This document shows positions 34,689 to 43,411 of a stretch of DNA of 64,000 nucleotides, piece after piece; the stretch's first letter is position 1, and each line of letters begins with the position of its first letter. Source of the DNA: Pisciglobus halotolerans (GTDB lineage Bacteria > Bacillota > Bacilli > Lactobacillales > Carnobacteriaceae); the NCBI RefSeq assembly GCF_900113675.1, contig NZ_FOQE01000010.1:1-64000 (forward strand). The letters run 5' to 3'. The position numbers and the translations under genes are program-made. Below the pieces are notes generated by a model. That model was given only the letters and a program-made list of their open reading frames with translations. It had not been told where the DNA came from and did not search any database.

Positions 34689-35948
34689 TTATTTGCGCCT
34701 TCTTCTAAAGAACGGTGGTGTATCCAAATGATCTGTTTCTTCTTTCTCAGCATGATCTTCGCGATTCAAAGCATCTACGTTTGGTTTTTCTTCATCGTTT
34801 ACGACACTTTCACCTGGTTTGTAAACTTTACGATCTCTCACACTTGGTTCACGTCGGATATCCCAGTCAGCAAAAGGATCGTTGCCTTTCGTTTCTGGTG
34901 CTTGTTCAGATTGTACAGCACGTTTCTTTTCTGTACCGACTGATTGTGAACGTGTATTTCTGTTTCTTGTGTTTCGATTATTTTCAATAGCTGTAGTGTC
35001 GATTCCAGTAGCAATAACCGTTACGACTACTTCGTCTCCTAGATCTTCATTGATCGAAGTACCAAAAATAATATTAACTTCTGTTGTTGAAGCTGCAGAA
35101 ACGATATCAGATGCATCTTGTGCTTCAAATAGCGTTAAGTCTGAGCCACCGGTGATATTCAATAGAACCGATTCAGCGCCATCAATTGAAACTTCTAATA
35201 ATGGTGATGAAATTGCCTTTTTCGTAGCTTCAGCTGTACGGTTCTCACCGCTTGCTGTACCGATTCCCATCAAAGCAGAACCTTGGTTTTCCATAACCGT
35301 TTTTACGTCCGCGAAATCTAAGTTGACATATCCTGGTGAAGTGATCAAGTCAGAAATCCCTTGTACTCCTTGGCGTAATACGTTATCTGCTTCACGGAAT
35401 GCTTCTAACATAGGAGTTTTCTTGTCCACGATCTCAAGCAAGCGATTGTTTGAAATCGTTACAAGTGTATCAACATGTTCTTTCATTTTAGCAAGGCCTT
35501 CAGCTGCAAAACGTCCGCGTTTCGGTCCTTCAAATGAAAATGGTCTTGTGATCACACCAACTGTCAAAGCTCCTTGCTCTTTTGCAATACGAGCAACGAT
35601 TGGAGCAGCACCTGTTCCAGTTCCGCCGCCCATACCAGCTGTAACAAAAATCATATCTGCGCCGCTTAAGGCTTCTGCAATTTGCTCTTCACTTTCTTCT
35701 GCTGCTTTCAATCCGATATTCGGGTTTGCTCCAGCACCTAAACCGCGTGTTAATTTTGGTCCCAATTGAATTTTGGTTTCAGCATTTGAACTGGCTAATG
35801 CTTGCAAGTCAGTGTTGGCAACGATAAACTCAACACCTTGAACATCTTCTTCGATCATTCGATTGACAGCGTTGTTTCCTGCTCCACCGACACCGATGAC
35901 TTTAATAATTGCTCCATTTACTGGAGTTGTATCGAATTCTAAATCCAT
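34689..35948 (-). CDS. ftsZ: Cell division GTPase FtsZ
   Basis: The tubulin-like protein that forms the division ring. The 419-residue protein has the tubulin signature GGGTGTG at 107-113, the NxDxQAL-type T2 loop (NTDLQAL) and a synergy-loop segment ([11 protein letters not shown]). A variable charged linker (about 318-405) leads to the C-terminal peptide [11 protein letters not shown], which binds FtsA, SepF and EzrA. It is co-transcribed with ftsA (52-bp gap). Confidence 0.98.
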   Translation of the reverse strand: MDLEFDTTPVNGAIIKVIGVGGAGNNAVNRMIEEDVQGVEFIVANTDLQALASSNAETKIQLGPKLTRGLGAGANPNIGLKAAEESEEQIAEALSGADMIFVTAGMGGGTGTGAAPIVARIAKEQGALTVGVITRPFSFEGPKRGRFAAEGLAKMKEHVDTLVTISNNRLLEIVDKKTPMLEAFREADNVLRQGVQGISDLITSPGYVNLDFADVKTVMENQGSALMGIGTASGENRTAEATKKAISSPLLEVSIDGAESVLLNITGGSDLTLFEAQDASDIVSAASTTEVNIIFGTSINEDLGDEVVVTVIATGIDTTAIENNRNTRNRNTRSQSVGTEKKRAVQSEQAPETKGNDPFADWDIRREPSVRDRKVYKPGESVVNDEEKPNVDALNREDHAEKEETDHLDTPPFFRRRRK

Positions 35949-36000
35949 TTTTTATCCCCCTACTGTCTCTTTCTGTTCTGTTTTACTTATTATCCTACTT

Positions 36001-37329
36001 TTAATCAAAAAAATGATTGAAGAAACTTTTGAGCTTGTTTGTAATCGAATCTTCATCTCTTTTTTCAGCTTTTGCTGGACGTTCTCTGATTGCATCATCT
36101 TCCTCTGTATAATACTTTTGACTCCGCATCATTTGATCATCAGTAACTGACCCACTTCTATATTGGATGCCAACTGTACTTTGGTTAGCTAAGCGTTGGA
36201 TATCGTCCAATGTTTCTTCATATTCAATTAAACCGATAGCGGTTGTAAATGAAGGATAACGCATACCCATTTGATCAGGAATGTAAAGCTTAACATTTAC
36301 TTCAAATATTTCTTTAGCTAATTCTAGTACTCCAGGCATAGAAGCAACACCGCCAGTCATAATAATGCCACCTGGCAACTCTCTAGCACCAGTCGTATCC
36401 AACTCTTCTTTGACGGTTTCAAAAATTTGTGCAATTCGCGCTTCAATGATTTCGGATAAATACAGTTCATCAATATTAACCAGTTCTGACTGTCCCACCA
36501 CTTCTACCGGAATTTGTTCATCTGGGGAAGCATCTGGTGAATAGGCATATCCAAAATCGCGTTTCAACTGCTCGGCGTTTTCAATAGATGTATTCAATAC
36601 GATTGAAATATCTTTTGTTACAAATTCGCCGCCTTCTTGATCAACAAATGCAAATTTCAACTGATCATCGTGAATAACAGCAGCTGTTGTTTGTCCGCCG
36701 CCCATATCGATCAAGATCGTACCAAAATCTCTTTCTCCACTCGACATAGCCACTTTACTAGCAGCTAAAGGTTGCAGAACAATATTTTGGATTTGCAACC
36801 CTGCTTTTTCAACGCAGCGTTTGATATTATGCACGATCGTCTTAGGTCCGGTGATCATCGTAGCATGCATTTCCAATCGTACTCCGATCATGCCACGCGG
36901 ATCTTTGATTCCATCAAATCCATCAACGATAAATTCTTCTGGCAGCACAGCAAGGATATCTCTTTCAGGAGGCACCGATTTTACCATGGCTGCTGCAATG
37001 GTATTTTGCACATCTCCGTCAGTTATTTCATGATCATCGCTTTTTACTGCGATCATCCCATGACAAGGCTCGATATCAACTGAGTTGCTTTGCACACCTA
37101 CAATAACGCTTTTTATATCGACTCCAGCTTTTTGTTCTGCTTGCGAAATAGCCTTTTTTATTGATTCAACTGTTCGATCAATGTCTACAATGATTCCACG
37201 ACTTAAACCTTGTGATTTTTCGTTTCCGACTCCAATAATGTTCATTTGTCCATTCAAGTACTCTGCTACAACTACTTTTATTGAAGTGGTTCCAATATCT
37301 AAACTGACATACATTTCATTGCTCCTCAT
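36001..37329 (-). CDS. ftsA: Cell division protein FtsA
   Basis: An actin-like ATPase that tethers FtsZ to the membrane and recruits the divisome. The 442-residue protein begins MYVSLDIGTTSIKVVVAEY after a six-residue start and carries DMGGGQTTAAV (phosphate 2) and GGIIMTGGVASMPG (adenosine). The C-terminal ITNKLKSFFNHFFD is the amphipathic membrane helix. The ATG at 37329 has AGGAGG 9 nt upstream. It has its own promoter at 37402-37430. Confidence 0.96.
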   Translation of the reverse strand: MRSNEMYVSLDIGTTSIKVVVAEYLNGQMNIIGVGNEKSQGLSRGIIVDIDRTVESIKKAISQAEQKAGVDIKSVIVGVQSNSVDIEPCHGMIAVKSDDHEITDGDVQNTIAAAMVKSVPPERDILAVLPEEFIVDGFDGIKDPRGMIGVRLEMHATMITGPKTIVHNIKRCVEKAGLQIQNIVLQPLAASKVAMSSGERDFGTILIDMGGGQTTAAVIHDDQLKFAFVDQEGGEFVTKDISIVLNTSIENAEQLKRDFGYAYSPDASPDEQIPVEVVGQSELVNIDELYLSEIIEARIAQIFETVKEELDTTGARELPGGIIMTGGVASMPGVLELAKEIFEVNVKLYIPDQMGMRYPSFTTAIGLIEYEETLDDIQRLANQSTVGIQYRSGSVTDDQMMRSQKYYTEEDDAIRERPAKAEKRDEDSITNKLKSFFNHFFD

Positions 37330-37401
37330 GCATTGAAACCTCCTACTTGTTTTTCTCAGTTTTTAATTTTGATTTTTAGTGAGAAAACCTAGCTATGGTT
37401 C

Positions 37402-37430
37402 ATTTTACCATAACCTTTTCTGAATTTCGA
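37402..37430 (-). promoter_or_regulatory. Promoter of ftsA-ftsZ
   Basis: TCGAAA, a 17-bp spacer and TAAAAT with an upstream TGG (extended -10) on the minus strand, 70 bp before the ftsA ATG. Confidence 0.7.
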
Positions 37431-37459
37431 AGATATTCGAAGATATTCCAAAATATTCC
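37429..37459. repeat. Tandem 10-bp repeats over the ftsA promoter
   Basis: GAAGATATTC occurs twice head to tail (37429-37438, 37439-37448), followed by a weaker CAAAATATTCC. The array touches the -35 of the ftsA promoter, the place where a regulator would bind. No known regulator site matches. Confidence 0.6.
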
Positions 37460-37484
37460 TTGATTTTTTTCTTTATTTATTCAT

Positions 37485-38390
37485 TCATTCCGTTTCTTCA
37501 TTAAAATTTTCTTCATCTTCTTCATCAAAGTCTTCTTCATCTGGTTCTTTTTGTTCAAATGGTTCAAAGTATCCGCCTATTTCAATATTGATCGTTCCTT
37601 TGCGGTTACCAATTTTCTTAACCATATCTGGGTAGTAATTCATTTTTTCTGCAAAAGTAGGAATCGACGCAATCACTTGTTTCCCATCATTCATATAAAG
37701 ACGAATCAAATAAGGATCGTTTTTAGATGGTACAGCTTCTATTTCTGAAATAGCATTCTGAATAGAAGGTGACAATAAAGCATATTGTTTGATCAGCAAC
37801 TTTAGCGCTTTTCCTTCTTTAAAACTTTTAAAAACAGGATCGTTTCCTATTGAAACTGTTCTGCTTTCATCTACAATTTTCCCATTTTCCAGTATCGTAT
37901 AGTAGTGAGGTCCTTCATGAAGATAACCCACTGTTTTAAATTCATCGATGGTTAACTGAAAATCGTTTAGTCCATTAAGGGTCAGAGAAGCTCCACGAAC
38001 TTGCGGAATATTATCTATGATTTTCTTTTCTGTTTTTTTCTTTGAAAAGTAAGCGGGCCACAAAGATTCATGCGTCTTAAGCGAGCTAACATTGATGACT
38101 TCCTGATCCGTAATGCTTGAAGTACCACTTACTGAGATCTCATCAATTTTACTTAAAGGCGATATAAAGTAAATGACGACTAAAATTGCAAATGAAAACA
38201 GTAAGAGCAACGGAATCAAACGATGGATCATTTTTTTGTGGCGTTGCTCTTTTAACTTTGGTAAATAATCTTCAATATTTTTTTTACGACCAAACGCGAC
38301 TGTTTTCTTATCTTTTTTACTTGATGGAGAGGACAAATCTGTTGCATGTCCCGTTGGCTTCATTTTTCTTCTGCTATAAAAATCAGACAT
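37485..38390 (-). CDS. divIB: Cell division protein DivIB (FtsQ)
   Basis: A bitopic divisome protein that stabilises FtsL and DivIC. The 301-residue protein has a basic cytoplasmic N-terminus (about 1-55), one membrane segment (LIPLLLLFSFAILVVIYFI), then a POTRA domain (about 85-155, KIDEISVSGTSSITDQEVI) and a beta domain. The acidic tail DEEDFDEEDEENFNEETE is probably disordered. It lies 22 bp after murG; a 155-bp gap with a new promoter separates it from ftsA. Confidence 0.93.
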   Translation of the reverse strand: MSDFYSRRKMKPTGHATDLSSPSSKKDKKTVAFGRKKNIEDYLPKLKEQRHKKMIHRLIPLLLLFSFAILVVIYFISPLSKIDEISVSGTSSITDQEVINVSSLKTHESLWPAYFSKKKTEKKIIDNIPQVRGASLTLNGLNDFQLTIDEFKTVGYLHEGPHYYTILENGKIVDESRTVSIGNDPVFKSFKEGKALKLLIKQYALLSPSIQNAISEIEAVPSKNDPYLIRLYMNDGKQVIASIPTFAEKMNYYPDMVKKIGNRKGTINIEIGGYFEPFEQKEPDEEDFDEEDEENFNEETE

Positions 38391-38412
38391 TTTTGTCCTC
38401 CTCTCTGATTGT

Positions 38413-39501
38413 TTACTGTAGTTCTTTAATCAAGCCAATCAATCGATCAGCAGCGTCAGGAACGCCCATTTCCTTTGCCTGAACAGCCATTTCAGCACGA
38501 TTCGCTTCATTTAACATCAACTCGTCTATGGCTGAAACAAAAGTGTTTGGTGTCAATTCTTTTTCCGTGATCATTTTTGCTGCGCCTTTTTTCACTAAAC
38601 TTTCTGCATTTCTTGTTTGATGATCATTTGTGACATAAGGACTTGGAATTAATATACTTGGAAGCCCTAGAGCCGTTAACTCTGCTAACGTCGTTGCACC
38701 GCTTCTAGAAACAACTAAAGATACATTCGCAAAAACTTCAGGCATATTTGAAATGTAAGGAACAACTGAAATATTTTTTGCTGTGTCTCCGATCTCACTT
38801 TTTATTTTCTCAAAATGAACTTCTCCTGTAGCATATAAAACTTGATAATGTTTCTCGTTTAACTGAGATAAAGCCTCAATAAAAGCTTGGTTGATCGGCT
38901 TAGCTCCTCGGCTGCCGCCAAAAATCAAGACAGTAGGGATAGCGGGATCTAATTGATATTCCGCTAAGACAGAAGAAGTGGCAATACCTGCGACTTCTTG
39001 AGCACGTGGGTTTCCGGTATAAACGACTTTCTCTTCATAAGACGAAAAAGCATGTTTGGCTTCTTCGAAACAGATCGCGATTTTATCCGTATACCGCGCT
39101 AAAAACTTATTCGTAACCCCTGCCACACTATTTTGTTCATGAACGATCGTCGGAATGTGTTGTTTAGCAGCAGCGTAAACAACCGGTGCACAAACATATC
39201 CTCCCGTTCCAATCACAACATCTGGCTGAAAAGATTGGATGATTTTTTTAGATTCCTTGATCGCTTTTATAAAGAGCAGAATCGTCTGAACATTATCCCA
39301 AGATAAAGAACGCTTGAACCCTTCTACTTTTACAGCTTTAAAAGCTACCCCTGCTTCTGGAACGATGCGACTTTCTAGTCCTCGTTCTGTTCCAACATAT
39401 AAAAACTCGGCAGTAGGATCTTCTTTCTTAATTTGTCTAAGAAGCGCCAATGCTGGATAAATATGTCCTCCTGTACCGCCGCCTGATAATAATACTTTCA
39501 T
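38413..39501 (-). CDS. murG: UDP-GlcNAc:lipid I GlcNAc transferase MurG
   Basis: It converts lipid I to lipid II at the inner face of the membrane. The 362-residue protein has the first glycine loop LLSGGGTGGHIYPA, the second IFGGSRGAKPINQAF, and SRSGATTLAELTALGLPSIL (nucleotide-sugar binding). The ATG at 39501 is preceded by TAGG; the in-frame TTG at 39507 is less likely. A 7-bp inverted repeat, CTAGACG/CGTCTAG, spans the murD stop and the murG ribosome site. Confidence 0.96.
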   Translation of the reverse strand: MKVLLSGGGTGGHIYPALALLRQIKKEDPTAEFLYVGTERGLESRIVPEAGVAFKAVKVEGFKRSLSWDNVQTILLFIKAIKESKKIIQSFQPDVVIGTGGYVCAPVVYAAAKQHIPTIVHEQNSVAGVTNKFLARYTDKIAICFEEAKHAFSSYEEKVVYTGNPRAQEVAGIATSSVLAEYQLDPAIPTVLIFGGSRGAKPINQAFIEALSQLNEKHYQVLYATGEVHFEKIKSEIGDTAKNISVVPYISNMPEVFANVSLVVSRSGATTLAELTALGLPSILIPSPYVTNDHQTRNAESLVKKGAAKMITEKELTPNTFVSAIDELMLNEANRAEMAVQAKEMGVPDAADRLIGLIKELQ

Positions 39502-39524
39502 AATCAACCTAGACGAAAATGCGT

Positions 39525-40904
39525 CTAGTCCTCCTCTTCCAATTTTTGAATCGTTTTTTCTATTGCACCAATAAAAGCATCTCCGCGTACTTCAAAACTG
39601 CGGTATTGGTCCCAGCTTGCGCATGCTGGCGATAAGAGAATAATATCTCCCTTCTCACTCAGTTCGTAGCTGACTGGAACAGCTGCTTCTACATTTTGTA
39701 CCGTTACAATAGACTTGACATCAGCTTTTCGTCCAGCATCCGCTACTTTAGCAGCTGTTTCTCCAAAAACGATCAGTGCTTTAACATATTTCATATAGGG
39801 AACCAAATCATCAAAATCATTTCCGCGGTCTAATCCACCTGCCAGCAAAATGACCGGTGCATCAAATCCTTTTAATGCATTGATCGTTGCCAATGTATTG
39901 GTTGCTTTAGAATCATTATAAAATTTACGTTCCCGATAACTGCGCACATATTGTGTCCGATGTTTAACGCCTGCAAAACCAGTGAATGTTTTTTGAATTG
40001 CTGAACTAGTTTTTCCATATAGCTTAGCCACACAAATTGCAGCTAGAGCATTTTCTAAGTTGTGATCTCCAGGAACTAAAATATCCTGACGATTCATGAT
40101 GCGTGTCTCTGCAAAATAAATATCACCATCTTTTACATAGGCGCCATCTTCAATTTTTTGCTTTCTCGAAAAAGGAATAATGGTTGCTTTGCTTTTTTTA
40201 GACCATTCGCGTAATTCTGGCAAATCCCAGTTTACAATCAAATAATCCTCTTCTGTTTGATTTTCCGTAATACGCATTTTAGCTGCCACATATTCTTCTC
40301 TCGTTCCATGATAATCGAGATGAGCTGAAAAAATATTTGTGATGACCGCAATGTGTGGTCGAAAAGAAGTTGTACCCATTAATTGAAAACTGGACAGTTC
40401 CATCACAATATCATCGTTAGAAGAAGCTTGACTTGCTACAAGGCTAGCAGGTGTGCCGATATTTCCAGCTGCATAAGCTTTCCCGGATCGACGATCGGTA
40501 TTTAAAAGTTCCGTAATCATCGTAGTTGTCGTTGTTTTCCCATTCGTCCCTGTAATACCGATAATCGGGCTTTCTGCTACTTCATAAGCCAATTGGACTT
40601 CAGTGATAACAGGAATCTTTTTTTCGATTGCTTTCACAACAATAGGATTATGATACATGATGCCTGGATTTTTAACGACGAATTCAAAGTCTTCATCCAA
40701 CAACTCTACAGGATGACCACCCGTAACAACGCGAATCCCATCTTCCAGTAATTCTTGTGCTTCTGGATTTTCTTCAAAGCTCTTGTAATCATTCACTGTC
40801 ACAAGTGCTCCTAAAGAATGAAGCAGCTTGGCTGCATTCACACCGCTTAACGCTAATCCCAAGACCAAAACTTTTTTATTTTTATAAATGGTTACTTCCT
40901 TCAT
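39525..40904 (-). CDS. murD: UDP-MurNAc-L-Ala:D-Glu ligase MurD
   Basis: It adds D-glutamate to UDP-MurNAc-L-alanine. The 459-residue protein shows the Mur ligase features: ATP loop IIGITGTNGKTTTTTM, NIFSAHLDYHGT and HRTQYV, then YNDSKATNTLAT. The order mraY-murD-murG matches other Gram-positive dcw clusters. The gap from mraY is 34 bp. Confidence 0.97.
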   Translation of the reverse strand: MKEVTIYKNKKVLVLGLALSGVNAAKLLHSLGALVTVNDYKSFEENPEAQELLEDGIRVVTGGHPVELLDEDFEFVVKNPGIMYHNPIVVKAIEKKIPVITEVQLAYEVAESPIIGITGTNGKTTTTTMITELLNTDRRSGKAYAAGNIGTPASLVASQASSNDDIVMELSSFQLMGTTSFRPHIAVITNIFSAHLDYHGTREEYVAAKMRITENQTEEDYLIVNWDLPELREWSKKSKATIIPFSRKQKIEDGAYVKDGDIYFAETRIMNRQDILVPGDHNLENALAAICVAKLYGKTSSAIQKTFTGFAGVKHRTQYVRSYRERKFYNDSKATNTLATINALKGFDAPVILLAGGLDRGNDFDDLVPYMKYVKALIVFGETAAKVADAGRKADVKSIVTVQNVEAAVPVSYELSEKGDIILLSPACASWDQYRSFEVRGDAFIGAIEKTIQKLEEED

Positions 40905-40938
40905 AATCTTCCCTCTTCCACAACAAAGTATATAATCG

Positions 40939-41904
40939 TTACAGAATGATACCTAATTCAATAGCTGAAAAAATAGCTGTTAACAGCCAAAATACCAGCA
41001 CGATTTTCCATTCACTCCACCCGCTCATTTCAAAATGATGATGGATAGGCGCCATTTTAAAGATCCTTTTTCCTCTTAATTTAAAAGAACCGACTTGCAG
41101 CATAACTGAAAGAGTTTCAATAATAAAAATCAAGCCGATCAATAGTAGACTCCACTCTTGTTTTAAGATGATCGATACCCCTGCCAATCCGCCGCCAAGT
41201 GCCAAAGAACCAACATCTCCCATGAAAATCTTTGCCGGTTTTTTATTGAAGAAAAAGAATCCGATCAAACCGCCGATGATTGCCAAACAAAATATCAACA
41301 CATCAGTTTGTCCTTGATACCAAGCAATGATCGCATAAGCGCTGTAGGCAATGATACTTGTGCCGGTTGCCAAACCGTCTAGACCATCTGTTAAATTGAC
41401 AGCATTTGAAAAACCAACGAGCCAAAAAACAACAAACAATCCATACAGCCAACCAATATCGATCGTGCCAAAAAGCGGGATAAAGAGCGCAGTCGACAAT
41501 CCTTCTATACGGTAAACCACAAAAAATAGTGCCCCGCCGATCACTTGCCCAAGAAACTTTTGAGCAGATGTCAAGCCAAGATTTCTTTTCATCATGAGTT
41601 TGATAAAGTCATCTAAGAAGCCTAACAGTCCATACAACATAAGAATAAATAGCAAGATTCCCATGCTCAAAGACAAAGCATTCTGCCAAACAGCTACCCA
41701 GATAGCTGTCAAAAGACCCGCAACTAGGAAAACGGTTCCGCCCATAGTGGGTGTTCCTGTTTTGACTTCATGCCATTTTGGTCCTTCTTCTCTAGTTGTC
41801 TGTCCTAGCTGTTTTGCTCTAAAGTAGCCAATGACTAATGGCATCGCCATAATGGTGATGGCAAAACTGCTTACTAATGGTATCAATATTTCTGTCCAAT
41901 GCAT
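40939..41904 (-). CDS. mraY: Phospho-MurNAc-pentapeptide transferase MraY
   Basis: The integral membrane enzyme that makes lipid I from UDP-MurNAc-pentapeptide and undecaprenyl phosphate. The 321-residue protein has about ten membrane segments with catalytic motifs GLLGFLDDFIK (Asp-Asp), NLTDGLDGLATG and APIHHHFE. The ATG at 41904 follows TAGGAGA; the frame is open 41 codons upstream but overlaps murE. The gap to murE is 19 bp. Confidence 0.97.
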   Translation of the reverse strand: MHWTEILIPLVSSFAITIMAMPLVIGYFRAKQLGQTTREEGPKWHEVKTGTPTMGGTVFLVAGLLTAIWVAVWQNALSLSMGILLFILMLYGLLGFLDDFIKLMMKRNLGLTSAQKFLGQVIGGALFFVVYRIEGLSTALFIPLFGTIDIGWLYGLFVVFWLVGFSNAVNLTDGLDGLATGTSIIAYSAYAIIAWYQGQTDVLIFCLAIIGGLIGFFFFNKKPAKIFMGDVGSLALGGGLAGVSIILKQEWSLLLIGLIFIIETLSVMLQVGSFKLRGKRIFKMAPIHHHFEMSGWSEWKIVLVFWLLTAIFSAIELGIIL

Positions 41905-41923
41905 ATTTCTATCTCCTAATTTT

Positions 41924-43396
41924 TTACTCTTTAATGGCTTTGATGGCTGCCTGTGCTTCTTCAACATCATCAAAATGGTGTTTAGTCGTGCCGATGATTT
42001 GGTAATCTTCATGTCCTTTTCCAGCAATCAATACGATATCCCCAGTTTCTGCTTTTTGAACGGCCTCTTGAATAGCTTTTCGGCGATCAGTAATGCGTGT
42101 GTAAGTTCCGCTCTCTAAGTGACCCGTCATCTGATCCAAAATCGCATCAGGATCTTCTGTTCTTGGATTATCTGAAGTAAAGATGGAAACATCAGCTAAA
42201 CTCATTGATGTATCAGCCATTACGGAACGTTTAGACGGATCACGATCCCCGCCGCATCCAACTACGCAAATTACGCGTTTGCTTTTAATTTCATTCGCTG
42301 CATTCAACACATTTTCTAGTCCATCTGGTGTATGAGCATAATCAACGATCACTGAAAAATCGACATCTGCAGGAACGAGTTCAAAGCGTCCGCGCACTCC
42401 TGACACTTTTTCGATCGAAGTTAAAATATCTTCAAGCGGCATTCCTGCAGCATAAGCTCCAGCGATGGCAGCCAATGCATTCATGACATTGAATTTACCT
42501 ACGAGATTCATTTGTACTTTGTATTCTTCTCCTTGAAAAACAAGGGTAAAGCCAGTTCCGCGTTTGCCGATCTGTAAGTTTTCAGCTTTAAAATCGGCTG
42601 ATTGTTCCATACTATATGTCAAAATTGGTGCTGCGATCTTTTCAAAGAAACTTCTGCCATAAGGATCATCTGCATTGATAACGGCATATTTTGGTTTACT
42701 CGGATCGTAACTGTTGCCTAACTGCGAAAATAACAAAGCCTTCGCTTCAGCATATTCATGCATTGTATGGTGATACTCCAAATGATCTTGGCTTAAATTG
42801 GTAAAAATAGCTACATCAAAATCTAATCCCCATACTCTTCCTTGTACTAAAGCATGTGAGGAAACTTCCATCGAACAAGTCGAGACACCTGCTGAGATCA
42901 TTTCATCTAAAGTCTTTTGTGTCGTAAGAATATCAGGTGTTGTGTTCTTTGTTTCCAGCACTTGATCAACGATCCTACGATACATCGTGCCTATAACACC
43001 TGTTTTCTCGTGATGATCCCTAAAGATCTGATCTAGAAGTAAAGTCGTCGTTGTTTTACCGTTTGTCCCTGTTACACCGATCATCTTCATTTTGCGGCTA
43101 GGGTGTTGATAAAAGGTTCCTCCAACCTGTGCCATAGCTTTTACTGTATCTTTTACATAAATCACCGGCACAGAAACCTGGATCGGTTCACTGGCGATCA
43201 CGGCAACAGCACCTTTTTCAACAGCTTCTTGTACAACATCATGCCCATTTACATTAAAGCCGCGGATACAAATAAAAAGAGTTTGTCCTGTTACTTGTCT
43301 TGTGTCTTGGACAACTTGTTGGATGTCTAAATCCATTGGGATATCTGTTAATGCATTTGTTGTGATAAGAGGTTTTACCAATTCTTCTAATTTCAT
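41924..43396 (-). CDS. murE: UDP-MurNAc-tripeptide synthetase MurE (DNPR type)
   Basis: It adds the third stem-peptide residue. The 490-residue protein has the ATP loop VTGTNGKTTT (about 108-117), FTNLSQDHLEYHHT, VDYAHTPDGL and GKGHEDYQ. The amino-acid specificity motif is DNPR (409-412) in FTSDNPRTEDP, the form that in E. coli and Bacillus MurE binds meso-diaminopimelate; lysine-specific enzymes typically carry other residues there. The ATG at 43396 follows AAGGTGG; a GTG at 43405 lies inside that site. It sits between the penicillin-binding protein and mraY, as in Bacillus. Confidence 0.95.
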   Translation of the reverse strand: MKLEELVKPLITTNALTDIPMDLDIQQVVQDTRQVTGQTLFICIRGFNVNGHDVVQEAVEKGAVAVIASEPIQVSVPVIYVKDTVKAMAQVGGTFYQHPSRKMKMIGVTGTNGKTTTTLLLDQIFRDHHEKTGVIGTMYRRIVDQVLETKNTTPDILTTQKTLDEMISAGVSTCSMEVSSHALVQGRVWGLDFDVAIFTNLSQDHLEYHHTMHEYAEAKALLFSQLGNSYDPSKPKYAVINADDPYGRSFFEKIAAPILTYSMEQSADFKAENLQIGKRGTGFTLVFQGEEYKVQMNLVGKFNVMNALAAIAGAYAAGMPLEDILTSIEKVSGVRGRFELVPADVDFSVIVDYAHTPDGLENVLNAANEIKSKRVICVVGCGGDRDPSKRSVMADTSMSLADVSIFTSDNPRTEDPDAILDQMTGHLESGTYTRITDRRKAIQEAVQKAETGDIVLIAGKGHEDYQIIGTTKHHFDDVEEAQAAIKAIKE

Positions 43397-43411
43397 TTTT
43401 TCCACCTTTTC

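Noticed and set aside
34882-35769. 295-codon plus-strand frame opposite ftsZ
   Set aside because: A long antisense shadow caused by the codon use of ftsZ; no ribosome site and no similarity to a known protein.
41924-43396. Reading the DNPR motif as proof of a diaminopimelate cell wall
   Set aside because: One motif cannot settle wall chemistry; a second MurE may exist outside the window, so this is kept as a question only.
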